From the NCBI GenBank assembly GCA_016715895.1, contig JADJXH010000003.1, positions 620,001 to 684,000 of the forward strand: DNA of 64,000 nucleotides, given 5' to 3'. Position numbers and translations under genes: made by a program. The stretch comes from Flavobacteriales bacterium. Its GTDB lineage: Bacteria; Bacteroidota; Bacteroidia; Flavobacteriales_F; PHOS-HE28. Below the pieces are notes generated by a model that had not been told where the DNA came from, did no database searches, and saw nothing but the letters and a program-made list of their open reading frames with translations. Shown piece by piece: positions 51,263 to 58,326 of the stretch (its first letter is position 1; each line of letters starts with the position of its first letter).

Positions 51263-52042
51263 ATGGAATTCATCGACATGGAGCGCCTGCGGGCCCGCAC
51301 CGACGAGATCCGCACTGCGTTCCGCTCCCAACGCCCCTTCCACTGGACCATGTTCGAGGGCTTCTTCAAGCCCGACAAGGCCGAGGAGGTCCACAACAGC
51401 TACCCCGCGATCGGCGAGGGCACCTGGGATGGCACCACTTACATCGACCAGAAGAACAAGTTCAGCAAGACCGTCTTCGAGCCGGGCAGCGTGATGGACC
51501 GGGCCTTCCAGGAGCTCAACAGCCCGGAGCTGCTGGGCTGGCTGGAGGAGATCAGCGGCATCGAGGGGCTGGAGGGCGACCCCAAGCTCTTCGGGGGCGG
51601 CCTGCACCAGAGCATCACCGGGGCCTTCCTCAACGTGCACGTGGACTACAACTTCCACCCCGACACCAAGCACCACCGCCGGCTGAACGTGCTGGTGTAC
51701 ATGAACAAGGACTGGAAGGACGAGTACGAAGGCCACCTCGAGCTCTGGGACCTCACCGGCAGTGAAAAGCGGTTGCTGGGCAAGGTGGCGCCGCTCTTCA
51801 ACCGCTGCGCCATGTTCGAGACCAACGAGATCAGCTTCCACGGACACCCCAAGCCGCTGCGGACGCCGCCCGGCGTGAACCGCAAGAGCCTCGCCACCTA
51901 CTACTACACGGCCACCCGGCCGGAGGGGGAGGTCGCCGCCGAGCACAACACCGTGTACGTGAACACCGAAGGCGTGGGCGGGCAGGTGAAGCGCTTCAGC
52001 AGCGGGGTCAAGGCCTTCCTGGAACGCATCAACAAGCAGTGA
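51263..52042 (+). CDS. 2-oxoglutarate/Fe(II)-dependent oxygenase
   Basis: 259 residues. The double-stranded beta-helix core has the iron triad HxD (HVDYNFHP) with the distal His in SFHGHP, and the 2-oxoglutarate Arg in NRKSLATYYY. Closest in pattern to prolyl-4-hydroxylase-like proteins that act on glycans or proteins. Sits between two methyltransferase genes, so hydroxylation of a surface polymer is a reasonable guess. Confidence 0.85.
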   Translation: MEFIDMERLRARTDEIRTAFRSQRPFHWTMFEGFFKPDKAEEVHNSYPAIGEGTWDGTTYIDQKNKFSKTVFEPGSVMDRAFQELNSPELLGWLEEISGIEGLEGDPKLFGGGLHQSITGAFLNVHVDYNFHPDTKHHRRLNVLVYMNKDWKDEYEGHLELWDLTGSEKRLLGKVAPLFNRCAMFETNEISFHGHPKPLRTPPGVNRKSLATYYYTATRPEGEVAAEHNTVYVNTEGVGGQVKRFSSGVKAFLERINKQ

Positions 52043-52082
52043 GGGCGTACGGACCTTTCCCGGCACCTTCGCCTTCACTCCC

Positions 52083-52936
52083 ATGAGCCTGAAGCTGAAG
52101 GCCGCGTACTGGCTGCGATCGGCGCTGAACGTGGGCCAGCCGCGGCGTTGCCCCTGTTGCGGCGGCACGGACCTGCAGGTGGTGGACCACAAGTACATCG
52201 TCACCTGGTTGCTGGAATGCCGGCAGTGTCACCTGCGACACCGCCATCCCAAGGATGACCCGGCCTGGTTGGAGCGCTTCTACCAGAAGGAGTACACGGT
52301 GGACACCCACATGATCACCAAGCTGCCCGATGCGGCGGCCATGGAGAAGCTCAAGACCGAGGGCTTCCCCGACCTGCGCGACATCTCCCCCTACATCAAG
52401 GCACTTCGTCCGGCCGGTGGGCGCGTGCTGGACTATGGCTGCAGCTGGGGCTACCACGTGTTCAAGATGCGCCGTGCCGGGCTCGATGCCGAGGGCTTCG
52501 AACTGAGCAGGCCACGCGCCGCCTTCGGCCAGCGCACCCTCGGCGTCACCATCCACAGCGACCCTGCCGCCGTGAACGGCCGCTACGACGTCATCAGCAG
52601 TTCGCACGTCATCGAGCACCTGGCCTCCATCCCCGATCTGGTCGCGTTCAGCAGGGACCACCTGGTGCCCGGGGGGCTGTTCATGGCGTTCTGCCCCAAC
52701 GGAAGCGACGCCTACCGGCGCCGGGAACCGGGCCTCTTCCACGTGAACTGGGGTCCCTGCACCCCAACTACCTGGACATCCCGTTCGCGCGCCACCTCTT
52801 GCGCGACGTGCCCCATCTGATCCTCACCGGCGACTGGACCTACAGCACTGAAGAGCTCGCCGCCTGGGACCAGCGCTCACAGCGGGTGGGCGCACGGGAG
52901 GACGGCAAGGAACTGCTGTTGATCGCGGTGCTGTAG
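52083..52936 (+). pseudogene. SAM-dependent methyltransferase with zinc ribbon, broken by a frameshift
   Basis: The N-terminus has a Cys4 zinc ribbon (CPCCGG ... CRQC, residues about 23-49). SAM motif I follows (VLDYGCSWGYHVFKM), then a core helix-strand (YDVISSSHVIEHL). After LFHVNWG the frame changes at a run of four Gs (52750-52753). The natural continuation is in another frame, beginning SLHPNYLDIPFARHLLRDVP and ending KELLLIAVL at the stop 52934-52936. One missing G restores a protein of about 284 residues. As read, the product ends at 52820 after a nonsense tail. A sequencing or assembly error in the G run is possible. Confidence 0.8.
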
Positions 52937-52947
52937 CGCGCACTCGC

Positions 52948-55050
52948 TCACCGCACCTCCGCCCCCGCCCCCATCCCCTCCTTCGGCTGCACGAACACCA
53001 GCTTGCCGGCGGCATCCTCGGCCATCAGCACCATGCCCTGGCTTTCCACGCCGCGCATCTTCCGCGGCTCCAGGTTGGCCACCAGCACCACCTGCTGACC
53101 GGGCAGCTGCTCCGGTGCGTAGTGCATGGCGATGCCGCTGACCACGGTGCGCGGTTGTGGCTCACCGATGTCGATGCTCAGCTTCAGCAGCTTGTCGGCC
53201 TTGGGCACGCGCTCGGCCGTCAGGATGGTGCCCACGCGCAGGTCGAGCTTGGCGAAGTCGTCGAACGCGATGTGGGGCTTTGAACGTGCAACAGGCGTCC
53301 CGCCTGTTGACGGTGTTGGCCCAACAGGCGGGACGCCTGTTGCACCCTCGGTCGCATGCAGCCGCTCGACCTCCGGCTGGATCTCCGCATCGGTGATGGG
53401 CTTGAAGAGGTGCTCAGGCTTGCCCAGCTCCTGTCCTTCGCCGATCAGGTCACTGCGGAAGGCCTCGCTCCACGGCAGCGCACCGATGCCCAGCATGCGG
53501 CGCAGCCTGGCGGTGGTGTGCGGCAGGAAAGGCTCCAGCACGATGCTGAGCACCGCTGCCACGTTGAGGCTGTTCGCCAGGATCGTGCGCGTGCGCTCCG
53601 GATCGGTCTTCTCCAGCTTCCAGGGCTCGCTGTCGCTGAGGTATTTGTTGCCGGCGCGGGCCACGTTCATGGCACTGCTCAGGGCATCGCGCAACCGGAA
53701 ACCGTCGATGTGGCGGGCGACCTCTTCCACGCTGCCGTGCACCGCGCTCCACAAGGCCACATCCTGGTCGAGCTTCTCCCCCGCCGCGGGCGCCTTGCCT
53801 TCGTAGTACTTGTGGCAGAGCACGAACACACGCTGCACGAAGTTGCCGATGATGGCCACGAGCTCGTTGTTGTTCTTGTCCTGGAAGTCCTTCCAGGTGA
53901 ACTCGCTGTCCTTCTGCTCGGGGATGATGGTGGCCAGGCAGTAGCGCAGCTCGTCCTGACGGCCCGGCCAGCGCTCCAGGTACTCGTGCAGCCACACGGC
54001 CCAGTTGCGGCTGGTGCTGATCTTCCTTCCCTCCAGGTTGAGGAACTCGTTGGCCGGCACGTTCTGCGGCAGCACGTAGCCGCCGTGCAGCTTCAGCAGG
54101 ATCGGGAAGATGATGGCGTGGAAGACGATGTTGTCCTTGCCGATGAAGTGGATCAAGCGCGTGTCATCCGCCTTCCACCATTTCTCCCAGTCCTGGCCGT
54201 GCTCCAAGGCCCAGCGCTTGGTGGCGCTGATGTAGCCGATGGGCGCATCGAGCCACACGTAGAGCACCTTGCCCTCGGCGCCGGGCAGCGGCACGGGCAC
54301 GCCCCAGTCCAGGTCGCGCGTCATGGCGCGGGGACGCAGGCCGTCCTTCAGCCAGCTGTTGCACTGGCCCAGCACGCTCGCCTTCCACTCCCTGGGGTCG
54401 TGGTGTTGCGCGCCATCGAGCATGCCCGTGTTGATCCAGGTGTCCACCCAGTGCTGGGCCTCGTCCATCTTCAGGTACCAGTGCTGCGTGGGCTTCAGCA
54501 CGGGCTTGGCGCCGCTGAGGGTGCTGCGCGGATCGATCAGGTCCTTGGGGCTGAGGGCGCTGCCGCACTTCTCGCACTGGTCGCCGTAGGCATCGGGGTT
54601 GCCGCAGGTGGGGCAGGTGCCCATGATGTAGCGGTCGGCCAGGAACTGTCTCGCCTCGGCGTCGTAGTACTGCTGCTCCTCCTGCACGCTGAAGGCACCG
54701 TTCCCCAGCAGTTTCAGGAAGAAGCCCTGCGAGGTCTCGCGGTGCAGGTCGCTGCTGGTGCGGTCGTAGATGTCGAAGTGGATGCCGAAGTCCTGGAAGG
54801 CCTGGCCCATCAGCGCGTGGTAGGTGTCCACGATGGCGCGGGGCGTGGTGCCCTCCTTCATGGCGCGGATGGTGATGGCCGCACCGTGCTCGTCGCTGCC
54901 GCAGATGAAGAGCACCTCCTTGCCGCGCTGCCGCAGGTTGCGCACGTGGATATCGGCGGGCAGGTAGGCCCCGGCGATGTGGCCGATGTGCAGCGGCCCG
55001 TTGGCGTAGGGCAAGGCGGCGGTGATGGTGTGGCGGGCGGGGGTCTTCAC
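52948..55050 (-). CDS. metG: Methionyl-tRNA synthetase with C-terminal tRNA-binding domain
   Basis: Charges tRNA-Met. About 700 residues: class I core with LPYANGPLHIGH (HIGH-type motif) and a zinc knuckle CPTCG ... CEKCG. The KMSKS-type loop reads GRKISTSRNWAV. An anticodon-binding helical domain follows, then a C-terminal EMAP-like domain (FDDFAKLDLRVGTILTAE). The linker between the last two contains GVPPVGPTPSTGGTPVA, encoded by a palindromic insertion. The frame is open upstream, but the promoter at 55072-55079 and the conserved start MKTPARHTITAALPYAN (GTG at 55050) argue against longer forms. Confidence 0.95.
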   Translation of the reverse strand: MKTPARHTITAALPYANGPLHIGHIAGAYLPADIHVRNLRQRGKEVLFICGSDEHGAAITIRAMKEGTTPRAIVDTYHALMGQAFQDFGIHFDIYDRTSSDLHRETSQGFFLKLLGNGAFSVQEEQQYYDAEARQFLADRYIMGTCPTCGNPDAYGDQCEKCGSALSPKDLIDPRSTLSGAKPVLKPTQHWYLKMDEAQHWVDTWINTGMLDGAQHHDPREWKASVLGQCNSWLKDGLRPRAMTRDLDWGVPVPLPGAEGKVLYVWLDAPIGYISATKRWALEHGQDWEKWWKADDTRLIHFIGKDNIVFHAIIFPILLKLHGGYVLPQNVPANEFLNLEGRKISTSRNWAVWLHEYLERWPGRQDELRYCLATIIPEQKDSEFTWKDFQDKNNNELVAIIGNFVQRVFVLCHKYYEGKAPAAGEKLDQDVALWSAVHGSVEEVARHIDGFRLRDALSSAMNVARAGNKYLSDSEPWKLEKTDPERTRTILANSLNVAAVLSIVLEPFLPHTTARLRRMLGIGALPWSEAFRSDLIGEGQELGKPEHLFKPITDAEIQPEVERLHATEGATGVPPVGPTPSTGGTPVARSKPHIAFDDFAKLDLRVGTILTAERVPKADKLLKLSIDIGEPQPRTVVSGIAMHYAPEQLPGQQVVLVANLEPRKMRGVESQGMVLMAEDAAGKLVFVQPKEGMGAGAEVR
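53286..53345. repeat. Palindromic repeat inserted in metG
   Basis: 24-base arms (53286-53309 and 53322-53345) are perfect reverse complements separated by 12 bases. The insert keeps the reading frame and encodes a Gly/Pro/Val/Thr-rich linker. It resembles the GGTPVA-encoding palindromes seen in several phyla. Only one copy in this window. Confidence 0.85.
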
Positions 55051-55071
55051 GGGGTCTTGCGCTTCGGACCG

Positions 55072-55079
55072 CGAAAGTA
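55072..55079 (-). promoter_or_regulatory. -7 element (TACTTTCG) of metG
   Basis: TACTTTCG on the minus strand, 21 bases before the GTG start of metG. It excludes longer metG frames. Confidence 0.5.
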
Positions 55080-55142
55080 CCGTGGGGCGGAGGATGGGGA
55101 AGAACCGAAGTCGGTACCCCACGGCCTGCTGCCAATGGGCTC

Positions 55143-55150
55143 TACCTTTC
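55143..55150 (+). promoter_or_regulatory. Possible -7 element (TACCTTTC)
   Basis: TACCTTTC, one mismatch in the last base of TAnnTTTG, 10 bases before the DUF1801 ATG. Confidence 0.4.
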
Positions 55151-55160
55151 CGCTCCAGTC

Positions 55161-55565
55161 ATGCCCACAAGAACAGTACACACCGATACCCTCGCCTACC
55201 ACGCCGCACAGACCGACACCGACCGCGCGATCTGCGAAACCCTGGCGAAAGAGATCAGTAAGCACCTGCCCGATGCCGAGAACAAGGTGTGGCACCGCCA
55301 CCCCGTTTGGTTCCTTGACGGCAACCCGGTGGTGGGCTACAGCAAGCTAAAAGACTGCGTGCGGCTGTTGTTCTGGAGCGGCCAGTCTTTCGAGGAGACC
55401 GGACTGAAGCCGGAAGGCTCGTTCAAGGCCGCGGAGAAACGCTACACCACTGCCGAGGAGGTCGACGTAAAAGAACTGGCTCGCTGGCTGAGGCAGGCCC
55501 ACGAGATCCAGTGGGACTACAAGAACATCGTGAAGCGAAGGGGCGTGTTGGAGCGACTGAAGTGA
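55161..55565 (+). CDS. DUF1801 domain protein
   Basis: 134 residues, soluble. VWHRHPVWFLDGNPVVGYSKLKDCVRLLFWSG is the YdhG/DUF1801 core, a fold of unknown function related to the frataxin/YdhG group. The last residues (VKRRGVLERLK) are immediately followed by the target duplication of an IS256-type element, so the insertion fell exactly at the stop codon and left the protein intact. Confidence 0.8.
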   Translation: MPTRTVHTDTLAYHAAQTDTDRAICETLAKEISKHLPDAENKVWHRHPVWFLDGNPVVGYSKLKDCVRLLFWSGQSFEETGLKPEGSFKAAEKRYTTAEEVDVKELARWLRQAHEIQWDYKNIVKRRGVLERLK

Positions 55566-55571
55566 GCACCG
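55564..55571 (+). repeat. Left target-site duplication (GAGCACCG)
   Basis: The 8 bases GAGCACCG directly before the IS left end recur directly after its right end (56958-56965). Overlaps the last two bases of the DUF1801 stop. Confidence 0.9.
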
Positions 55572-56957
55572 GAGACTGTTCAGTAAAGTGTGTCAGGCCG
55601 GATTGCGAACTTCAACACCTGACCCATGGAGGACAAGACGGACAAGTTCGATTACGAAGCCTTCGAGAAGGAGGCCATGAAGCAATTGCTACTGGGCAAG
55701 CCCTTGAGCGGCAGCGATGGGGTGCTGACCCCGCTGGTGAAGCGACTGATGGAGGCCTCGCTACGGGGCGAGCTGAGCGCTCACCTGGCCGAGGAGCCGC
55801 CTGGAGGTAACCGGCGCAACGGACATGGGCGCAAGCGGGTGAAGACCGCCCACGGAGAGGTGGAGATCGCCACGCCGCGCGACCGTGAGGGAACCTTCGA
55901 CCCGGTGCTGCTGCCCAAGCGCGAGCGCGTGCTGAACGCCGAGCTGGACATGAAGATCATCAAGCTCTACGGGCTTGGGATGAGCCAGCGCGACATAAGC
56001 GACCATGTGCGGGACCTGTACGGCATCGAGGTGAGCGAGGCCACGATCAGCGCGGTGACCGACCAGGTGATCGCCGATGTACAGACCTGGCGGCAGCGGC
56101 CCTTGGAGGCGCGCTACGCGATCGTGTGGCTCGATGCCATCCACTTCAAGGTGAAGCAGGAAGGGCGCGTGGTGAACAAGGCCGTATACACCGCCTTGGG
56201 CGTTGGCCCCGATGGCCACAAGGACCTGCTGGGCCTGTACGTGGGGCAGAGCGAAGGGGCCAAGTTCTGGCTGGGCGTGCTGGGCGACCTGCGCCAACGC
56301 GGCGTGGAGGACATGCTGATCGCATGCATCGACAACCTGAGCGGCTTCTCCGACGCGATCTCCTTGGTGTACCCACAGAGCGATATCCAGCTCTGCATCG
56401 TGCACCAGGTGCGCAATACCCTGAAGTACATCAGCTACAAGCACTACAAGGAGGTGGTCAAGGACATGCGGGCCATCTACCGGGCCCCTGGTGAGCAGCA
56501 AGCGCTGCATGCCCTGGAGGTCTTCAGCGACAAATGGGGGGAACGCTACCCGCAGGCGGTGAGCTCCTGGCACACCAACTGGCCGCTGCTGGCCAGCCAG
56601 TACCGCTACAGCGAGCGCATCCGGCGGCTCATCTACACCACCAATCCCATCGAGGGCTTCCACGCTCAGCTGCGCAAGTACACCAAGACCAAGCGCGTCT
56701 TCGACAACGACATGGCCCTGCTCAAGCTGCTCTATCTGGCCCAGCAGCGCATCGTGGAGAAAATGGCCGCCAAGCCCATCTTCGCTTGGAGGGAGATAGC
56801 CGCCGAGCTACGCCTGCTCTTCGGCCCACGCTTCGATCCACAGGCGATCAACACCGATCAACAGGTTCTGAGTCTCCCCCGGACCCCCTCGTTCAAAACC
56901 CAACAACATCAACATCATCAGCAATAACGATGATGACACACTTTATCTAACAGACCC
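55572..56957 (+). mobile_element. Complete IS256-family insertion sequence, 1386 bp
   Basis: Bounded by imperfect 24-base terminal inverted repeats (19 of 24 matching, sharing CTGTT and TAAAGTGTGTCA) and flanked by the 8-bp duplication GAGCACCG. It contains one transposase gene covering most of its length. The intact ends and the exact duplication point to a recent insertion. Confidence 0.93.
55626..56927 (+). CDS. IS256-family transposase (Mutator-type DDE)
   Basis: 433 residues catalysing cut-and-paste or copy-out transposition of its own element. The DDE residues are visible: Asp in IVWLDAIHFKV, Asp in LIACIDNLSGF and Glu in TNPIEGFHAQLRKYTK. GLGMSQRDISDHVRDLYGI is the N-terminal helix-turn-helix. 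The C-terminus ends in Gln/His repeats. Full length for the family and without frameshift, so likely active. Confidence 0.95.
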   Translation: MEDKTDKFDYEAFEKEAMKQLLLGKPLSGSDGVLTPLVKRLMEASLRGELSAHLAEEPPGGNRRNGHGRKRVKTAHGEVEIATPRDREGTFDPVLLPKRERVLNAELDMKIIKLYGLGMSQRDISDHVRDLYGIEVSEATISAVTDQVIADVQTWRQRPLEARYAIVWLDAIHFKVKQEGRVVNKAVYTALGVGPDGHKDLLGLYVGQSEGAKFWLGVLGDLRQRGVEDMLIACIDNLSGFSDAISLVYPQSDIQLCIVHQVRNTLKYISYKHYKEVVKDMRAIYRAPGEQQALHALEVFSDKWGERYPQAVSSWHTNWPLLASQYRYSERIRRLIYTTNPIEGFHAQLRKYTKTKRVFDNDMALLKLLYLAQQRIVEKMAAKPIFAWREIAAELRLLFGPRFDPQAINTDQQVLSLPRTPSFKTQQHQHHQQ

Positions 56958-56965
56958 GAGCACCG
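56958..56965 (+). repeat. Right target-site duplication (GAGCACCG)
   Basis: Matches the left copy exactly, and shows that 56966 onward was once directly continuous with the DUF1801 stop. Confidence 0.9.
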
Positions 56966-56981
56966 CGGTTCACCGCATCGT

Positions 56982-57047
56982 GCTGACCTTCGCCCCATGC
57001 CCATCCTCGTTCCCGCACCGCTGAAGCCCGGCGACACCATCGCCATC
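56982..57047 (+). pseudogene. Truncated 5' copy of the LD-carboxypeptidase gene, copy A
   Basis: Starts MPILVPAPLKPGDTIAI from the ATG at 56997, then loses homology at 57048. 57001-57047 is identical to 57661-57707 (47 bases), and a shared GCTGAC lies just upstream of each. After the break the frame runs on to a stop at 57129-57131, overlapping the antitoxin start. Not a functional gene. Confidence 0.85.
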
Positions 57048-57087
57048 CTGCGGGTGGTCGCTTGCGCCGATCGACCGCGCACCATCG

Positions 57088-57095
57088 TAGCTTTG
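57088..57095 (+). promoter_or_regulatory. -7 element (TAGCTTTG) of the toxin-antitoxin pair
   Basis: An exact TAnnTTTG match, 17 bases before the antitoxin ATG. TTG 23 bases further upstream is a possible -33 element. Confidence 0.6.
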
Positions 57096-57112
57096 AGGTC
57101 GACCACGGACCG

Positions 57113-57346
57113 ATGGGACCGAACGAATTGAGGAGCGACCTGCTGGACCGCATCCGGCAGCTGACCGACCCGGCCATCCTGCACCAGGTGAAAGCCCTGC
57201 TCGACCTGCATGCCGGCGGCCGCTGGGAAGGGCTGCCCGCATCGGTGCGCGCGGCCATCCTGGAGGGGTATGGCCAGAGTGAGCGCGGCGAAGGCACAAC
57301 GCACTCCGAGGTGATGGAGAAGGCGCGGGCATGGCGCGGGAAGTGA
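57113..57346 (+). CDS. Antitoxin of a RelE/ParE-type module
   Basis: 77 residues. The second half (SVRAAILEGYGQSERGEGTTHSEVMEKARAW) is the toxin-wrapping tail typical of small addiction-module proteins from Bacteroidota (LPESVKRGIE...HEEVM type). Its 3' end overlaps the toxin gene by 16 bases. It should neutralise the toxin and may repress its own promoter. Confidence 0.8.
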   Translation: MGPNELRSDLLDRIRQLTDPAILHQVKALLDLHAGGRWEGLPASVRAAILEGYGQSERGEGTTHSEVMEKARAWRGK

Positions 57347-57633
57347 TCTGGACACCGCGGGCGCAAGCGGACCTGATGGCCATTTGCGGATACCTTGACC
57401 GGGAGTGGGGCCAGCGGGTGAAAGAGGCGTTCCTGGCGGACGTGGATGAGGTGATCGCCTGCATCCAACTGTTCCCGAACATCTTTCGCGCTTCCGGTCA
57501 CCTGGATATCCGTGAAGCGCTGGTGACCAAACACAACCTGCTGTTCTACCGGGTCACCGAAGAACGCATTTACTTGCTATCCCTTTGGGACACGCGCCAA
57601 GACCCAGGCGGCAGACCCTACCCGAACGCGTAA
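57331..57633 (+). CDS. RelE/ParE-family toxin
   Basis: 100 residues. The compact fold fits RelE/ParE: IWTPRAQADLMAICGYLDREWG, a hydrophobic core, IREALVTKHNLLFYRVTEERIYLLSLWDTRQDP. The last strand motif with the W-D-x-R-Q-D end is common in ParE-type toxins that act on gyrase or ribosomes. Which target cannot be told. Overlaps the antitoxin gene. Confidence 0.85.
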   Translation: MAREVIWTPRAQADLMAICGYLDREWGQRVKEAFLADVDEVIACIQLFPNIFRASGHLDIREALVTKHNLLFYRVTEERIYLLSLWDTRQDPGGRPYPNA

Positions 57634-57745
57634 GCTGACGGTTCTCGATGCCCCCCATGTCCATCCTCGTTCCCGCACCGCTGAAGCCCGGCGACACCAT
57701 CGCCATCGTCCCCACGGCCCGCGCCATCACCGTGGAGGAGCTGCG
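57634..57745 (+). pseudogene. Truncated 5' copy of the LD-carboxypeptidase gene, copy B
   Basis: From the ATG at 57648 it reads as a truncated carboxypeptidase N-terminus (SILVPAPLKPGDTIAIVPTA then RAITVEELR), after which homology stops at 57745. 57687-57745 matches 58347-58405 in the intact gene at 55 of 59 positions. It begins right after the toxin stop codon. The open frame runs to 57887 but only the first part is homologous. Confidence 0.85.
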
Positions 57746-57786
57746 GTCCGCTGTCCGGGGCTGGATCACCAGCGTGGGCCAGGGGT

Positions 57787-57794
57787 TATCTTTG
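57787..57794 (+). promoter_or_regulatory. -7 element (TATCTTTG), leaderless position
   Basis: An exact TAnnTTTG match ending 5 bases before the ATG at 57800. Placed inside the cassette, so the pair brings its own promoter. Confidence 0.65.
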
Positions 57795-57799
57795 TGGGG

Positions 57800-58069
57800 A
57801 TGCCGGTCATCTCCATGTTCTATGGCCTCATCGTGGCCATGTATTACCTGGATACGAAGCAGCACCACTTCCCACACATCCATGTGAAGTATGGGGAAGC
57901 TGAGGCCGTTTTCAGTCTGCCGGACGGGCTGTTGATCGGCGGAGAGCTGCCGAAAGGCAAGATCAAGCTCGTCGAGGCCTGGGTCGAACTGCATCAGGAC
58001 GAGTTGATGGCCAACTGGCAGCTTGCCGTGACCGGCCAGCGCGTCTTCCCGATCGAACCCTTGAAGTGA
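57800..58069 (+). CDS. DUF4160 protein, partner of DUF2442
   Basis: 89 residues. The pattern MPVISMFYGLIVAMYYLDTKQHHFPHIHVKYGEAEAVF, with a His cluster, is diagnostic of DUF4160. The family nearly always occurs with DUF2442 and is suspected to form a toxin-antitoxin-like pair. Its stop overlaps an alternative GTG of the next gene. Function unproven. Confidence 0.8.
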   Translation: MPVISMFYGLIVAMYYLDTKQHHFPHIHVKYGEAEAVFSLPDGLLIGGELPKGKIKLVEAWVELHQDELMANWQLAVTGQRVFPIEPLK

Positions 58070-58074
58070 ACTCC

Positions 58075-58326
58075 ATGAACCCGCGTGTGGACAAGGTGAA
58101 ACCCCTCGCCAAGCATCGGCTGGAACTGCATTTCACCGACGGGCAGGTGCGGTTGTTCGATATGACGCCCTACCTCGGCACCGGTATCTTCGCTGAGCTG
58201 CAGGATCCCGCCATTTTCAACACGGCCGTCGCTTCCTTGGGCACCGTCACCTGGGCCAACGGCGCAGACCTGTGCCCCGATACGCTCTATCTGGGGTCGA
58301 TCGAGCAGCAGCTCAAGGCTGGATGA
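58075..58326 (+). CDS. DUF2442 protein
   Basis: 83 residues. KVKPLAKHRLELHFTDGQVRLFDMTPYL and LCPDTLYLGS are the family blocks. Second half of the DUF4160/DUF2442 cassette. A GTG at 58066 overlapping the upstream stop is an alternative start. Its stop overlaps the ATG of the intact LD-carboxypeptidase (ATGA), so the chromosome joint is very tight. Confidence 0.78.
   Translation: MNPRVDKVKPLAKHRLELHFTDGQVRLFDMTPYLGTGIFAELQDPAIFNTAVASLGTVTWANGADLCPDTLYLGSIEQQLKAG

Noticed and set aside
57746..57887. Continuation of the copy B reading frame as a gene
   Set aside because: After 57745 it loses homology to the carboxypeptidase and overlaps the DUF4160 gene, which has a recognised family. The frame is an accident.
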